A DNA stretch of 8,448 nucleotides from an uncultured Slackia sp. Lineage in GTDB: Bacteria > Actinomycetota > Coriobacteriia > Coriobacteriales > Eggerthellaceae. The notes beneath the pieces are model-generated. The model ran no database searches and was not told the origin of the DNA. It worked only from the letters and a program-made list of their open reading frames with translations. The position numbers and the translations under genes were made by a program. The first letter of the stretch is position 1, and the number at the start of each line of letters is the position of its first letter. Below are positions 1 to 6,693 of the stretch, piece by piece. The stretch is from assembly GCA_900555495.1 (NCBI GenBank), contig USLD01000051.1, positions 1 to 8,448 on the forward strand, in the 5' to 3' direction.

Positions 1-1126
1 GCGCACGGGCGCGTTCCTTTCGGGGGAGCGCCGCGTCCGCGCGCGTGCTCGAGCGACGGAAGACGAGATGTTCGCGCATGGGGCCGTGAGCATTCGGACG
101 GGGGCCATACATACGGTGAAACCGCTCGGCGTGCGCATCCCGCGCGGCCGTTTGACGGCCGTGACGGGGGTTTCGGGGTCGGGAAAGACCACCATGGTGC
201 TTGAAAGCCTGGTGCCGGCGCTCGAGGCGGCAGCGCGTGGAGAAGCGCTTCCAAGCCACGTGGAAGCGCTTGAGGCCGATGGCATCGAGCGCGTGCATCT
301 GATCGACGCGAGCCCCATCGGAGCGAACGTGCGCTCGACGGTGGCGACGTATTCCGGCGTGCTCGACGATCTTCGCCGGGCCTTCGCCAAGACCGACGCG
401 GCCCGCGCGCGCGGTTTGAAGGCGGGCGATTTCTCGTACAACACCGGTTCGCTTCGTTGCCCATCGTGCGACGGGACCGGCCAGGTTTCGCTCGACGTGC
501 AGTTCCTGCCCGATGTCGACGTGCCGTGCCCCGCATGCGGCGGCTCGCGTTATGCGCGCGAGGCGTTCGAAATCAAGCGGGCGGTATCGTCCGAATGTTT
601 TGCGGGGCGTCCGGAAAGCGAGGGGCTTCGCGCCGTCTCCCTTCCCGAATTGCTGGCGATGACGGTCGACGAGGCGCGTGTCTGCGTGGATGGCATGCGC
701 ACGGCGAAGGCGAAGCTCGACGTCTTGAGCGATTTGGGATTGGGGTACCTGACGCTCGGAGAGGCGACGCCCGCGCTTTCGGGAGGCGAGGCGCAGCGTC
801 TGAAGCTTGCGGGCGAGATGACGCGCAGCCAGGAAAACGCGCTGTTCGTGTTCGATGAACCCACCATAGGGCTTCACCCCCTGGATGTGGAGGTTCTTAT
901 CGGCGTGCTGCAGAGGCTGGTGGACAAAGGCGCCGTCGTGGTGGCGATCGAGCACGACCTGGATATGATCGCCAATGCTGATTACGTTATCGACATGGGG
1001 CCCGGCGGCGGCGATGCGGGCGGATGCATCGTGTCGTGCGGCACGCCCGAGCAGGTCGCGGCCTGCGCGACGAGCATCACGGGCCGTTACCTGAGGGAAG
1101 AGTTGGAAGAAGGCCTGTCGCTTTAG
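1..1126 (+). CDS. UvrA-like ABC ATPase (excinuclease subunit A paralog), 5' partial
   Basis: The reading frame is open from base 2 to the TAG at 1124-1126, so the gene starts upstream of the window. The ATG at 68 is internal: the codons before it encode TGAFLSG, which resembles the end of the first ATPase domain of UvrA. Counting from that Met, the second ATPase domain is complete. It has Walker A GVSGSGKT (34-41), SPIG and ATYSGV (82-98), a zinc module CPSC...CPAC (C131, C134, C154, C157), signature LSGGEAQRLKLA (238-249), Walker B LFVFDEPTIGLH (259-270), the H-loop His in IEHDLD (296) and a TGRYL tail. UvrA proteins are DNA-damage sensors that dimerise through ATP. The wording around DASPIGANVRSTVATYSGV and FSYNTGSLRCPSCDGTG differs from canonical UvrA (DQSPIGRTPRSNPATYTG). 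From memory it fits the shorter UvrA-like paralogs of gut bacteria, so I give no gene symbol. It is probably functionally unrelated to the downstream cluster. Confidence 0.92.
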   Translation, partial: RTGAFLSGERRVRARARATEDEMFAHGAVSIRTGAIHTVKPLGVRIPRGRLTAVTGVSGSGKTTMVLESLVPALEAAARGEALPSHVEALEADGIERVHLIDASPIGANVRSTVATYSGVLDDLRRAFAKTDAARARGLKAGDFSYNTGSLRCPSCDGTGQVSLDVQFLPDVDVPCPACGGSRYAREAFEIKRAVSSECFAGRPESEGLRAVSLPELLAMTVDEARVCVDGMRTAKAKLDVLSDLGLGYLTLGEATPALSGGEAQRLKLAGEMTRSQENALFVFDEPTIGLHPLDVEVLIGVLQRLVDKGAVVVAIEHDLDMIANADYVIDMGPGGGDAGGCIVSCGTPEQVAACATSITGRYLREELEEGLSL

Positions 1127-1161
1127 CGCGCCGCTTTGCTGCAGAACGTTCGGCAGGGCGT

Positions 1162-1201
1162 TACAATGGGGCGGATATTGTTCGATCGCAAAACGAAAGG
1201 A
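1162..1201 (+). promoter_or_regulatory. Possible -10 element and ribosome binding site upstream of the DUF1177 gene
   Basis: TACAAT at 1162-1167 is a five-of-six match to a -10 box. The best upstream candidate for -35 is TTGCTG at 1136-1141, but the 20-bp spacer is too long, so the promoter call is weak. GAAAGGA at 1195-1201 is a plausible Shine-Dalgarno sequence 7 nt before the ATG at 1209 and supports that start. No terminator is visible in the 82-bp gap after the UvrA-like gene, so read-through from it is also possible. Confidence 0.4.
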
Positions 1202-1208
1202 CCGCCTC

Positions 1209-2168
1209 ATGCTGCTGCGATACCTGATGGACCTGTACGACGTTCTCGATTCTCCGCAGGCGAGCGGCGAGGCGGTGGCAAGCTATCTGCGCGGCATCGA
1301 TCCCGCCTGCGATGTCGAAACGTATGCGCTGACCGGCCCGAAAGGCACGACCGATATGGTCCGTGTGCGAATCCCCGGCGCCCAGGGCAAGGCCGCGGGC
1401 GGTCAGGCGCCGACGATCGGCCTGCTGGGTCGTCTGGGCGGTTTGGGAGCCAGGCCCGAGCGCATCGGCTTCGTTTCCGACGGCGACGGGGCGCTTACGG
1501 CGCTCGCCTGCGCGGCGAAGCTCATCGACATGCACCGCAAGGGCGACGTGCTTGCCGGCGACGTGTTTATTTCCACCCATGTGTGCCCGCACGCGCCCAC
1601 TTTCCCGCACGACCCCGTGCCGTTCATGGGTTCGCCCACGTCGACGGCCGCCATCAATAAAGAAGAAGTGGCCGACGAGCTCGACGCCATCCTGGTGTGC
1701 GATACCACCAAGGGCAATCGCATCATCAACGCTCGCGGATTCGCCATAAGCCCCACGGTCAGGCGCGGCGTCATCATGCGCGTGAGCGAAGACTTGCTCG
1801 ATCTGGCTCAGACCGCGACGGGCCGACTGCCGCACGTGTTCGCTCTTTCGATGGCCGACATCACGCCGTATGGCAACGGCCTGTATCACCTCAACAGCAT
1901 TCTTCAGCCGTGCACGTGCACCGACGCTCCCGTCGTGGGCGTCGCTATCACGACCGAAACCGCGGTGGCGGGTTGCGCCACGGGCGCCACGCGTCTGGGC
2001 GATTTGGACGAGGCGGGCACGTTCATGATCGAGGCCGCCAAGGCATTCGGCGCCGGCGCCTGCTCGTTCTGCGACGAAGCGGAATATTGTGCGTTCGTCG
2101 AACGTTACGGCGATATGGCCGGCCTGCAGGGCTTCGGGTCGCTGCCGCCGGTCGACGAGCTGGCATAG
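1209..2168 (+). CDS. DUF1177-family protein
   Basis: This is a complete 319-residue protein without an evident signal peptide or membrane segment, so it is probably cytoplasmic. It matches the DUF1177 family as I remember it over its whole length. The matching blocks are LMDLYDVLDSP at the N-terminus, IGLLGRLGGLGARPERIGFVSDGDGA (70-95), THVCPHAPT (123-131), VPFMGSP (137-143), DTTKGNRIIN (165-174), GFAISPTV (177-184), ITPYGNGLYHLNSILQP (218-234) and GVAITTETAVAGCATGA (244-260). The biochemical function of the family is not established. From memory it often lies near DUF917, AroM-like and peptide-transport genes, which agrees with the context here. Conserved Asp, His and Thr motifs would suit a metal- or phosphate-binding enzyme, but that is speculation. 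The C-terminus is rich in Cys (C235, C237, C256, C285, C288, C294). The start is set by the Shine-Dalgarno sequence at 1195-1201 and the match of the N-terminus to the family. Confidence 0.88.
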   Translation: MLLRYLMDLYDVLDSPQASGEAVASYLRGIDPACDVETYALTGPKGTTDMVRVRIPGAQGKAAGGQAPTIGLLGRLGGLGARPERIGFVSDGDGALTALACAAKLIDMHRKGDVLAGDVFISTHVCPHAPTFPHDPVPFMGSPTSTAAINKEEVADELDAILVCDTTKGNRIINARGFAISPTVRRGVIMRVSEDLLDLAQTATGRLPHVFALSMADITPYGNGLYHLNSILQPCTCTDAPVVGVAITTETAVAGCATGATRLGDLDEAGTFMIEAAKAFGAGACSFCDEAEYCAFVERYGDMAGLQGFGSLPPVDELA

Positions 2169-2346
2169 CGCGCCGCTTCGCCGCGTGCGCATGCCGCCCT
2201 CCGCTTCGCCGTTCGCCTCGCCGGGCGGCGCGGTTATGGTGGGCATGAGAAAAGACGGGGCCGTTCGTCCGGCTTCGCATTCTTGTTCGAAACGAAAGCG
2301 TCGCTTTATGCGAGGCGGCGCTATGCTGCAGAAAAAGGAGGTTGCC
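2169..2346 (+). promoter_or_regulatory. Intergenic gap with a hairpin, a small palindrome and a strong RBS
   Basis: The 178-bp gap contains a GC-rich stem, GCCGCCC (2193-2199) with GGGCGGC (2223-2229), with a 23-nt loop and no following T-run, so it is not a standard terminator. A 13-bp palindrome AAAGCGTCGCTTT lies at 2295-2307. Weak promoter-like elements are TTGTTC (2283-2288) and TTATGC (2306-2311), 17 bp apart. AAGGAGG at 2335-2341 is a near-perfect Shine-Dalgarno sequence 5 nt before the GTG at 2347. It decides the start of the next gene. Confidence 0.45.
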
Positions 2347-3420
2347 GTGCGTATTATCGGCAAGCAGGAAGTCGAGGACATGGCCGTCGGCGCCGCCGTT
2401 CTAGCTTCAGGCGGCGGCGGGGATCCGTATATCGGCAAGCTTATGGCCTTGCAGGCCATCGAAGAGTACGGACCGTTTCAGATGGTGACGCTCGACGAGC
2501 TCGATGATGGCGCCTGGGTCTGCGCGTCTCATATGTTGGGCGCGCCGACGGTGCTGGTGGAGAAGGTGCCCAACGGCCTCGAAGGAATCGGCGCCGTCGA
2601 TGCCCTCGAGGCGCGGCTCGGCAGGAAATTCGACGCCATCATGCCGCTCGAGGCGGGCGGATTGAATTCGCTTCTGCCGTTCCAGGTGGCCGCGGCGAAA
2701 GGCGTTCCGATCGTCGACGCCGACGGCATGGGCCGAGCGTTTCCTGAGCTTCGCCATGTGACATGGACGCTGTTCGACGTGCCGGCGTGCCCCGCCGCGG
2801 TGTGCGACGAAAAGGGCGACACCGTGGTGATCGAGGCCGTCGACAACGAATGGGCCGAGCGTCTGGCGCGCAATGTCGCCATCACCACGGGCGGCAGCGT
2901 ATTCATGGCGGACTACGCCATGACGGGCGCCCAGGCCAAAAAGACCAGCATCCCCGGAACGTCGACGTATTGCGAGGTGGTGGGCCGTACGATTCGCGAG
3001 GCTCACGAAGCGGGCGGCGACCCCATTCCTGTGATTCTGGACCTGCTTAAGGGCAAGGAGCTCTTCCGCGGCAAGCTCGACGACGTGTCGCGCCGCACGG
3101 TGGGGGGCTTCGTGCGCGGCTACGCTCACTTCGAGGGCATCGAGGACTATCACGGGCGCACGTGCGAAATCGAGTTCCAGAACGAGCATCTTATCGCCCG
3201 TTCCGACGGCGAGGTGCTGTGCAGCGCGCCCGACCTTATCGCCGTCCTCGATGCGGAAACGGCTCTGCCTATCACCACCGAGGCGCTGAAGTACGGCGCC
3301 CGCGGCGTGCTGGTGGGCATTCCCGTGCATGAGCATTGGCGCACGGAGCGCGGCCTCGAGATAGCGGGTCCGCGTTATTTCGGCTACGACATCGATTACG
3401 TGCCTGTGGAAAAGCGATAG
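2347..3420 (+). CDS. DUF917-family protein, copy 1 (S-Me-THD type)
   Basis: The protein has 357 residues and starts at GTG 2347, just after AAGGAGG. This start gives MRIIGKQEVED, which aligns without gaps with the N-terminus of the second copy at 5432. The frame is open upstream to an ATG at 2089, but that stretch overlaps the DUF1177 gene and has no counterpart in the second copy. Family blocks are LASGGGGDPYIG (19-30), GAPTVLVEKVP (65-75), EAGGLNSL (102-109), DADGMGRAFPEL (124-135), MTGAQAK (192-198), LFRGKLDDVSRRTVGGFVRG (239-258), EFQNEHL (276-282), APDLIAV (294-300), ITTEALKYGARG (309-320) and VGIPVHEHWRT (323-333). No signal peptide or membrane segment is visible. As I recall, Pfam now names this family (PF06032) after S-methyl-thiohydantoin desulfurase, and it often accompanies hydantoinase genes. 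The substrate here is unknown; a hydantoin-like ring is an inference from the adjacent HyuA. Confidence 0.9.
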   Translation: MRIIGKQEVEDMAVGAAVLASGGGGDPYIGKLMALQAIEEYGPFQMVTLDELDDGAWVCASHMLGAPTVLVEKVPNGLEGIGAVDALEARLGRKFDAIMPLEAGGLNSLLPFQVAAAKGVPIVDADGMGRAFPELRHVTWTLFDVPACPAAVCDEKGDTVVIEAVDNEWAERLARNVAITTGGSVFMADYAMTGAQAKKTSIPGTSTYCEVVGRTIREAHEAGGDPIPVILDLLKGKELFRGKLDDVSRRTVGGFVRGYAHFEGIEDYHGRTCEIEFQNEHLIARSDGEVLCSAPDLIAVLDAETALPITTEALKYGARGVLVGIPVHEHWRTERGLEIAGPRYFGYDIDYVPVEKR

Positions 3421-3620
3421 GATCCGAACGCGTTTCCGATGGGTCTTGCCGCTTCAAGGCGGGCTTCGGAAAGCATCGAAATGAATGAGAGGGCGTTTTC
3501 GCGGGGTCGGATGGGTTCGAGGTTTCGCGTCGTCGGCGGGAGCGGCTTTGCGGCCGCGACCGGGCCGGTGCCGGAGCCGAAGGCTCGGAAGGCTGTCGGA
3601 GCGCTTGTCAGGAGGAGCAT
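3421..3620 (+). promoter_or_regulatory. Intergenic gap before hyuA-type gene with two small hairpins and strong RBS
   Basis: This 200-bp gap holds two GC-rich stem-loops. One is GCGGC (3542-3546) with GCCGC (3553-3557). The other is GAGCC (3574-3578) with GGCTC (3582-3586) around a GAA loop, extendable by two pairs past a bulged G. Neither is followed by a T-run, so transcription from the DUF917 gene could continue through. I see no convincing promoter. AGGAGG at 3610-3615 is a strong Shine-Dalgarno sequence 5 nt before the ATG at 3621. Confidence 0.5.
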
Positions 3621-5186
3621 ATGAAGGATTGGCGCATCGGCATCGACGTCGGCGGAACCAACACCGACGCCGTCGTGCTCGACAACGAATTGAACCTGGT
3701 CGCGGCTGTGAAATGCCCGACCCCCGAAGACGTGATGGGCGGCATCCGCGCCGCGATGGCATCCGCGCTCGCCCAGGTGGACGGCGCGCGCGAGCGCATC
3801 GGATACGCGATGCTCGGTACCACGCACTGCACGAACGCGATCGTCGAGCGCAAGCGCCTCGACCGCGTGGCGGTCATCCGCCTGGGCGCGCCCGCGACCG
3901 CCGCGATCAAGCCCATGGTGGACTGGCCGGCCGATCTGCGCGAGGCTATCAGCGATCGTTGGTACCTGGTGGGCGGCGGCCACGAGTTCGACGGCCGCGA
4001 GATCGCTCCGCTCGACGAGGCCGAGCTCGAGCGCATCGCCGCCGAAATCGAGGGAGCCTGCGACAGCGTCGCCATCACGAGCGTGTTCTCTCCCGTTGAC
4101 GCGTCGCACGAGAAGCGCGCCGCAGAAATCGTGCGTGCCCGTCTGGGCGAGAACTTCCCCGTCTCCATTTCCAGCGAGATCGGCAGCGTGAGCCTGCTTG
4201 AGCGCGAGAATGCGACCATTCTCAATGCGGCGCTGGTCACGGTGGCGAAGACCACCTCGGAAAGCTTCGTGTCCGCACTGGCCGCCGAGGGTATCGAGCA
4301 CGCCGAGGTGTACCTGTGCCAAAACGACGGCACGCTGATGAGCGCGGCGTATGCCATGCGCTACCCGATCCTCACTATCGCATGCGGTCCGACGAACTCC
4401 ATTCGCGGCGCATCGTTTTTGACGGGCCTCAAAGACGCCGTCGTGGTCGATGTGGGCGGCACGACGGCGGACCTGGGCGCGCTGACGCATGGATTCCCGC
4501 GCGAGAGCCTGCTGGCGGTCGAAATCGGCGGCGTGCGCACGAATTTCCGCATGCCCGACATCATCTCGATCGGCTTGGGCGGCGGCTCCATCGTGCGCAG
4601 GCACGAGGACGGCAGCGTCACCGTCGGCCCTGATTCGGTGGGCTATCAGGTGCTTACGCGCGCGTTGTGCTTCGGGGGAGACGTGCTGACGGCGACCGAT
4701 ATCGCCGTGGCGTCCGGTGCTGCCGAAGGAGTCGGCGATCCCTCCAAGGTCGCCGACCTCGACCCCGAACTGGTAAGCGCGGCTTCCGCAGAGATGGCGC
4801 GCATGGTCGAGGAGTGCGTCGACAAGATGAAGACGAGCGCGGGAGATATCGACGTCATCCTGGTCGGCGGCGGCTCTATTCTTATCCCCGGCGAGCTCAA
4901 AGGCGTCAGCAAGGTTCACAAACCCGAGAACTTCGGCGTCGCGAACGCCATCGGCAGCGCGATTTCCCAGGTTTCGGGACAGATCGAGCGTATCTTCTCG
5001 CTCGACGAGATGGGTCGGGCCGAGGCGTTGGCCATGGCGAAAGACCTTGCCAGGCAGGAGGCCGTCAAGGCCGGCGCGGATCCCGATACGATCGAGATCA
5101 TCGATGTCGAAGACGTGCCGCTGGCGTATCTTCCCGGAAACGCCACGCGCGTTCGTGTGAAAGCGGTCGGAAGCCTGAAGCTGTAG
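3621..5186 (+). CDS. Hydantoinase/oxoprolinase family protein, HyuA-type ATPase subunit
   Basis: This 521-residue protein has the actin-like ATPase fold motifs of the HyuA/oxoprolinase family. They are the phosphate-1 loop IGIDVGGTNTDAVVLD (6-21), GTTHCTNAIVERK (66-78), SEIGSVSLLERENATILNA (185-203), CGPTNSIRGA (255-264), phosphate-2 VVDVGGTTADLGAL (275-288), SIGLGGGSIVR (316-326), VGPDSVG...GGDVLTATD (335-360) and VILVGGGSILIP (412-423). Family members couple ATP hydrolysis to opening of cyclic amide rings such as hydantoins or 5-oxoproline, usually with a HyuB partner. This copy is of the short form, lacking the long C-terminal extension of bigger oxoprolinases. No HyuB gene is in the window; DUF917 genes sit on both sides instead. 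A strong RBS (AGGAGG, 3610-3615) fixes the start. No signal peptide is visible, so it is probably cytoplasmic. The exact substrate cannot be read from sequence. Confidence 0.93.
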   Translation: MKDWRIGIDVGGTNTDAVVLDNELNLVAAVKCPTPEDVMGGIRAAMASALAQVDGARERIGYAMLGTTHCTNAIVERKRLDRVAVIRLGAPATAAIKPMVDWPADLREAISDRWYLVGGGHEFDGREIAPLDEAELERIAAEIEGACDSVAITSVFSPVDASHEKRAAEIVRARLGENFPVSISSEIGSVSLLERENATILNAALVTVAKTTSESFVSALAAEGIEHAEVYLCQNDGTLMSAAYAMRYPILTIACGPTNSIRGASFLTGLKDAVVVDVGGTTADLGALTHGFPRESLLAVEIGGVRTNFRMPDIISIGLGGGSIVRRHEDGSVTVGPDSVGYQVLTRALCFGGDVLTATDIAVASGAAEGVGDPSKVADLDPELVSAASAEMARMVEECVDKMKTSAGDIDVILVGGGSILIPGELKGVSKVHKPENFGVANAIGSAISQVSGQIERIFSLDEMGRAEALAMAKDLARQEAVKAGADPDTIEIIDVEDVPLAYLPGNATRVRVKAVGSLKL

Positions 5187-5216
5187 GCGGGGCCGCGGGG
5201 CGCTTTCGTTCGTCTG

Positions 5217-5270
5217 TCGGCCGTGGCTTCGCTTGCGCGCAAGAGCGCGTATCGCGAGGTCCGCGGCCGA
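5217..5270 (+). repeat. 54-nt near-continuous hairpin downstream of the HyuA-type gene
   Basis: Arms 5217-5226 and 5261-5270 form ten pairs (one G-T wobble). After a bulged T at 5260, 5227-5232 pairs with 5254-5259 (six pairs, one wobble). After a small internal loop, 5234-5240 pairs with 5245-5251 around an AAGA tetraloop. Altogether about 23 pairs involve 46 of 54 bases. No T-run follows, so it is not a canonical terminator; the terminator proper lies 72 bp downstream. It could be an RNA stability or processing element, or a REP-like interspersed palindrome. Confidence 0.75.
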
Positions 5271-5341
5271 TGCGCCTCGCGCTCGGCTTCGGCGGTTCGA
5301 TGGTTTGTCGCCGCTGTGGCGGGTTTGCGCGATTTCGGCAG

Positions 5342-5369
5342 GCAGGACGTGCGTGCGTCCTGCATTTTT
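5342..5369 (+). terminator. Rho-independent terminator after the HyuA-type gene
   Basis: A perfect 8-bp stem, GCAGGACG (5342-5349) with CGTCCTGC (5356-5363), encloses the 6-nt loop TGCGTG and is followed at once by ATTTTT (5364-5369). It lies 155 bp after the HyuA-type stop codon and just before the promoter-like region of the second DUF917 gene, so it separates two transcription units. Confidence 0.8.
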
Positions 5370-5374
5370 AGCGG

Positions 5375-5405
5375 TTGATGCTTTAGTACTATATTGTAGT
5401 AAAGC
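5375..5405 (+). promoter_or_regulatory. Probable promoter with overlapping 26-bp imperfect palindrome (candidate operator)
   Basis: The AT-rich sequence stands out from its surroundings. An imperfect palindrome spans 5380-5405: the arms start with GCTTTA and end with TAAAGC, and 11 of the 13 symmetric base pairs match. TATATT at 5390-5395 (five of six to a -10 box) or TAGTAA at 5397-5402 could be the -10 element. TTGATG at 5375-5380 could be the -35 for the latter with a 16-bp spacer. The palindrome covers the promoter core, as expected for a repressor site. The regulator is not in the window. Confidence 0.5.
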
Positions 5406-5431
5406 AACGAGAAAAGATAGTTGGGTGCTGT

Positions 5432-6508
5432 ATGAGGAAATTGGGAGTCCAGGCGGTCGAGGATATCGCGCGCGGCGCTGCGGTCATGGCGTCGGGAGGC
5501 GGCGGCGACCCGTATCTCGGCATGGTCGTCGCGCGGCAGACGGTCGAGGAGTTCGGCGCCATCGAACTGCTCGAATTGGGCGAGGTTCCTGACGACGCCC
5601 GCGTGGCGGTGTCGATGGGACTGGGCGCGCCGACGGTGTTGGTGGAGAAAGTGCCGCGCGGCACCGAGCCCGAATTCGCGCTGGAGGCGCTCGAGGATGC
5701 GTGCGGCTACCGTTTCGACGTGCTGCTTCCCTCCGAGGCGGGCGGCTGGAATTCGCTGCATCCCATGCTTCCCGCGGCCCGTCGCGGCCTTCCGCTGCTC
5801 GACGGCGACGGCATGGGTCGCGCGTTTCCCGAACTGCAGATGGTTACCTGGTCGGTGTTCGGGCAGAGCGCAAGTCCTATCGGAGTAGCCGACGAGCGCG
5901 GCAACAAGATGTTGATCGAGACCGACGATAACAAGCGCGCCGAGGACCTGTGCCGCGGCGCGACCGTGATGATGGGCGGCAACATTTCGCTTGCATGCTA
6001 CGGCATGACGGGCGCCCAGGCGAAAGCCAACAGCGTCGCAGGAACCTACACGCTATGCGAAGAGGTGGGCGCGCTGCTGCGTTACGCGCGTACGAACAGA
6101 GTGGACGCCTACGACAAGATCATGGAGCGCCTGGGCGCGATCGAATTGTTCCGCGGCAAGGTGCAGGATGTCGAGCGCCGTACTACGGGCGGCTTCGCGC
6201 GCGGTATCGCTACGATCGAAGGATTCGATTCGTATCGCGGCAGCGTATTCACGATGGAGTTCCAAAACGAGTTCCTCATGGCCAAGCGTGACGGTATGCC
6301 GGTATGCACCGCTCCCGACCTGATCGCCGCATTCGATGTCGAAACGTTGACGCCGATCACGGGCGAGGCGCTCAAATACGGATGCCGCGTCATGATCGTC
6401 GGCATCCCGTGCGCGCCGCAGTGGCGCACGCCCGAAGGCCTTGCCGTGGTGGGGCCGCAGGCGTTCGGTTACAAGGATGTGCCCTATATTCCCGTCGAGC
6501 AGCGCTAG
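5432..6508 (+). CDS. DUF917-family protein, copy 2 (S-Me-THD type)
   Basis: This complete 358-residue protein aligns without gaps with copy 1 up to the last few residues. By hand count, 188 of 357 positions are identical (about 53%). Shared blocks include MASGGGGDPYLG (19-30), GAPTVLVEKVP (65-75), SEAGGWNSL (101-109), DGDGMGRAFPEL (124-135), MTGAQAK (192-198), ELFRGKVQDVERRTTGGFARG (within 238-258), MEFQNE (275-280), APDLIAA (294-300), EALKYG (312-317) and VGIP (323-326). It is most divergent at 41-60, 145-190 and 212-236. No signal peptide or membrane segment is seen. The start is the only suitable ATG, but its ribosome binding site is weak (GATAG or GGGTG upstream), unlike the strong sites of the two preceding genes, so translation may be lower or controlled. 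It follows a terminator and has its own promoter-like region. Function is unknown; context points to the same cyclic-amide pathway as HyuA. Confidence 0.9.
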   Translation: MRKLGVQAVEDIARGAAVMASGGGGDPYLGMVVARQTVEEFGAIELLELGEVPDDARVAVSMGLGAPTVLVEKVPRGTEPEFALEALEDACGYRFDVLLPSEAGGWNSLHPMLPAARRGLPLLDGDGMGRAFPELQMVTWSVFGQSASPIGVADERGNKMLIETDDNKRAEDLCRGATVMMGGNISLACYGMTGAQAKANSVAGTYTLCEEVGALLRYARTNRVDAYDKIMERLGAIELFRGKVQDVERRTTGGFARGIATIEGFDSYRGSVFTMEFQNEFLMAKRDGMPVCTAPDLIAAFDVETLTPITGEALKYGCRVMIVGIPCAPQWRTPEGLAVVGPQAFGYKDVPYIPVEQR

Positions 6509-6553
6509 AGTTCGGCGTCATTGCTGGAAATCGCTGCGATTCTGCATATTTTT

Positions 6554-6693
6554 TGCAGTAGGCGGTCTTTTTCAGGGTCGTTTTCGCCCCGCGCGATGGT
6601 TTATCGCGTGGGGCGAAATTGTCTAGAGCCCGTCACCTGGTGTTTTGCTTTCGCGCCTATGACGCTGCGGCGCCGAAAAGACCGCCAACTGCA
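6554..6693. repeat. 140-bp segment bounded by 18-bp inverted repeats, MITE-like
   Basis: TGCAGTAGGCGGTCTTTT at 6554-6571 is the inverse complement of AAAAGACCGCCAACTGCA at 6676-6693 except for one position (17 of 18). The five bases outside each end are TTTTT in direct orientation (6549-6553 and 6694-6698), which resembles a target-site duplication, though in a T-rich region this can arise by chance. The interior carries a 16-bp hairpin. It encodes no protein I can recognise. Alternatives are a multi-branched RNA structure or a decayed element. Confidence 0.45.
6582..6618 (+). terminator. Strong 16-bp hairpin downstream of DUF917 copy 2, possible terminator
   Basis: TTTCGCCCCGCGCGAT (6582-6597) pairs fully with ATCGCGTGGGGCGAAA (6603-6618), with one G-T wobble, around the loop GGTTT. 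It is followed by TTGTCT, a poor T-run, so intrinsic termination is possible but not certain. It lies 73 bp after the stop codon and is the strongest stem before the transporter gene. Confidence 0.4.

Noticed and set aside
68..70. ATG at 68 as start of the UvrA-like gene
   Set aside because: The frame is open to the left edge and the upstream codons encode a UvrA-like TGAFLSG segment, so this Met is internal.
2089..2346. N-terminal extension of DUF917 copy 1 to an upstream ATG
   Set aside because: It overlaps the end of the DUF1177 gene, has no counterpart in copy 2, and a strong RBS with GTG at 2347 gives the family-like start.
1161..2459. Long open frame on the minus strand opposite the DUF1177 gene
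   Set aside because: Same reason: no recognisable domains, and it overlaps two well-supported + strand genes.
3439..3624. Small open frame before the HyuA-type gene
   Set aside because: No RBS, low-complexity composition, and it overlaps the start of the real gene.
3396..4919. Long open frame of 507 codons on the minus strand opposite the HyuA-type gene
   Set aside because: It has Arg/His/Ala-rich composition without motifs, and the + strand encodes a clear family protein; it is a GC-driven antisense shadow.
5187..5377. TAG read-through extension of the HyuA-type protein
   Set aside because: The frame stays open for about 60 codons, but the sequence is explained by a hairpin and terminator and shows no protein-like character.
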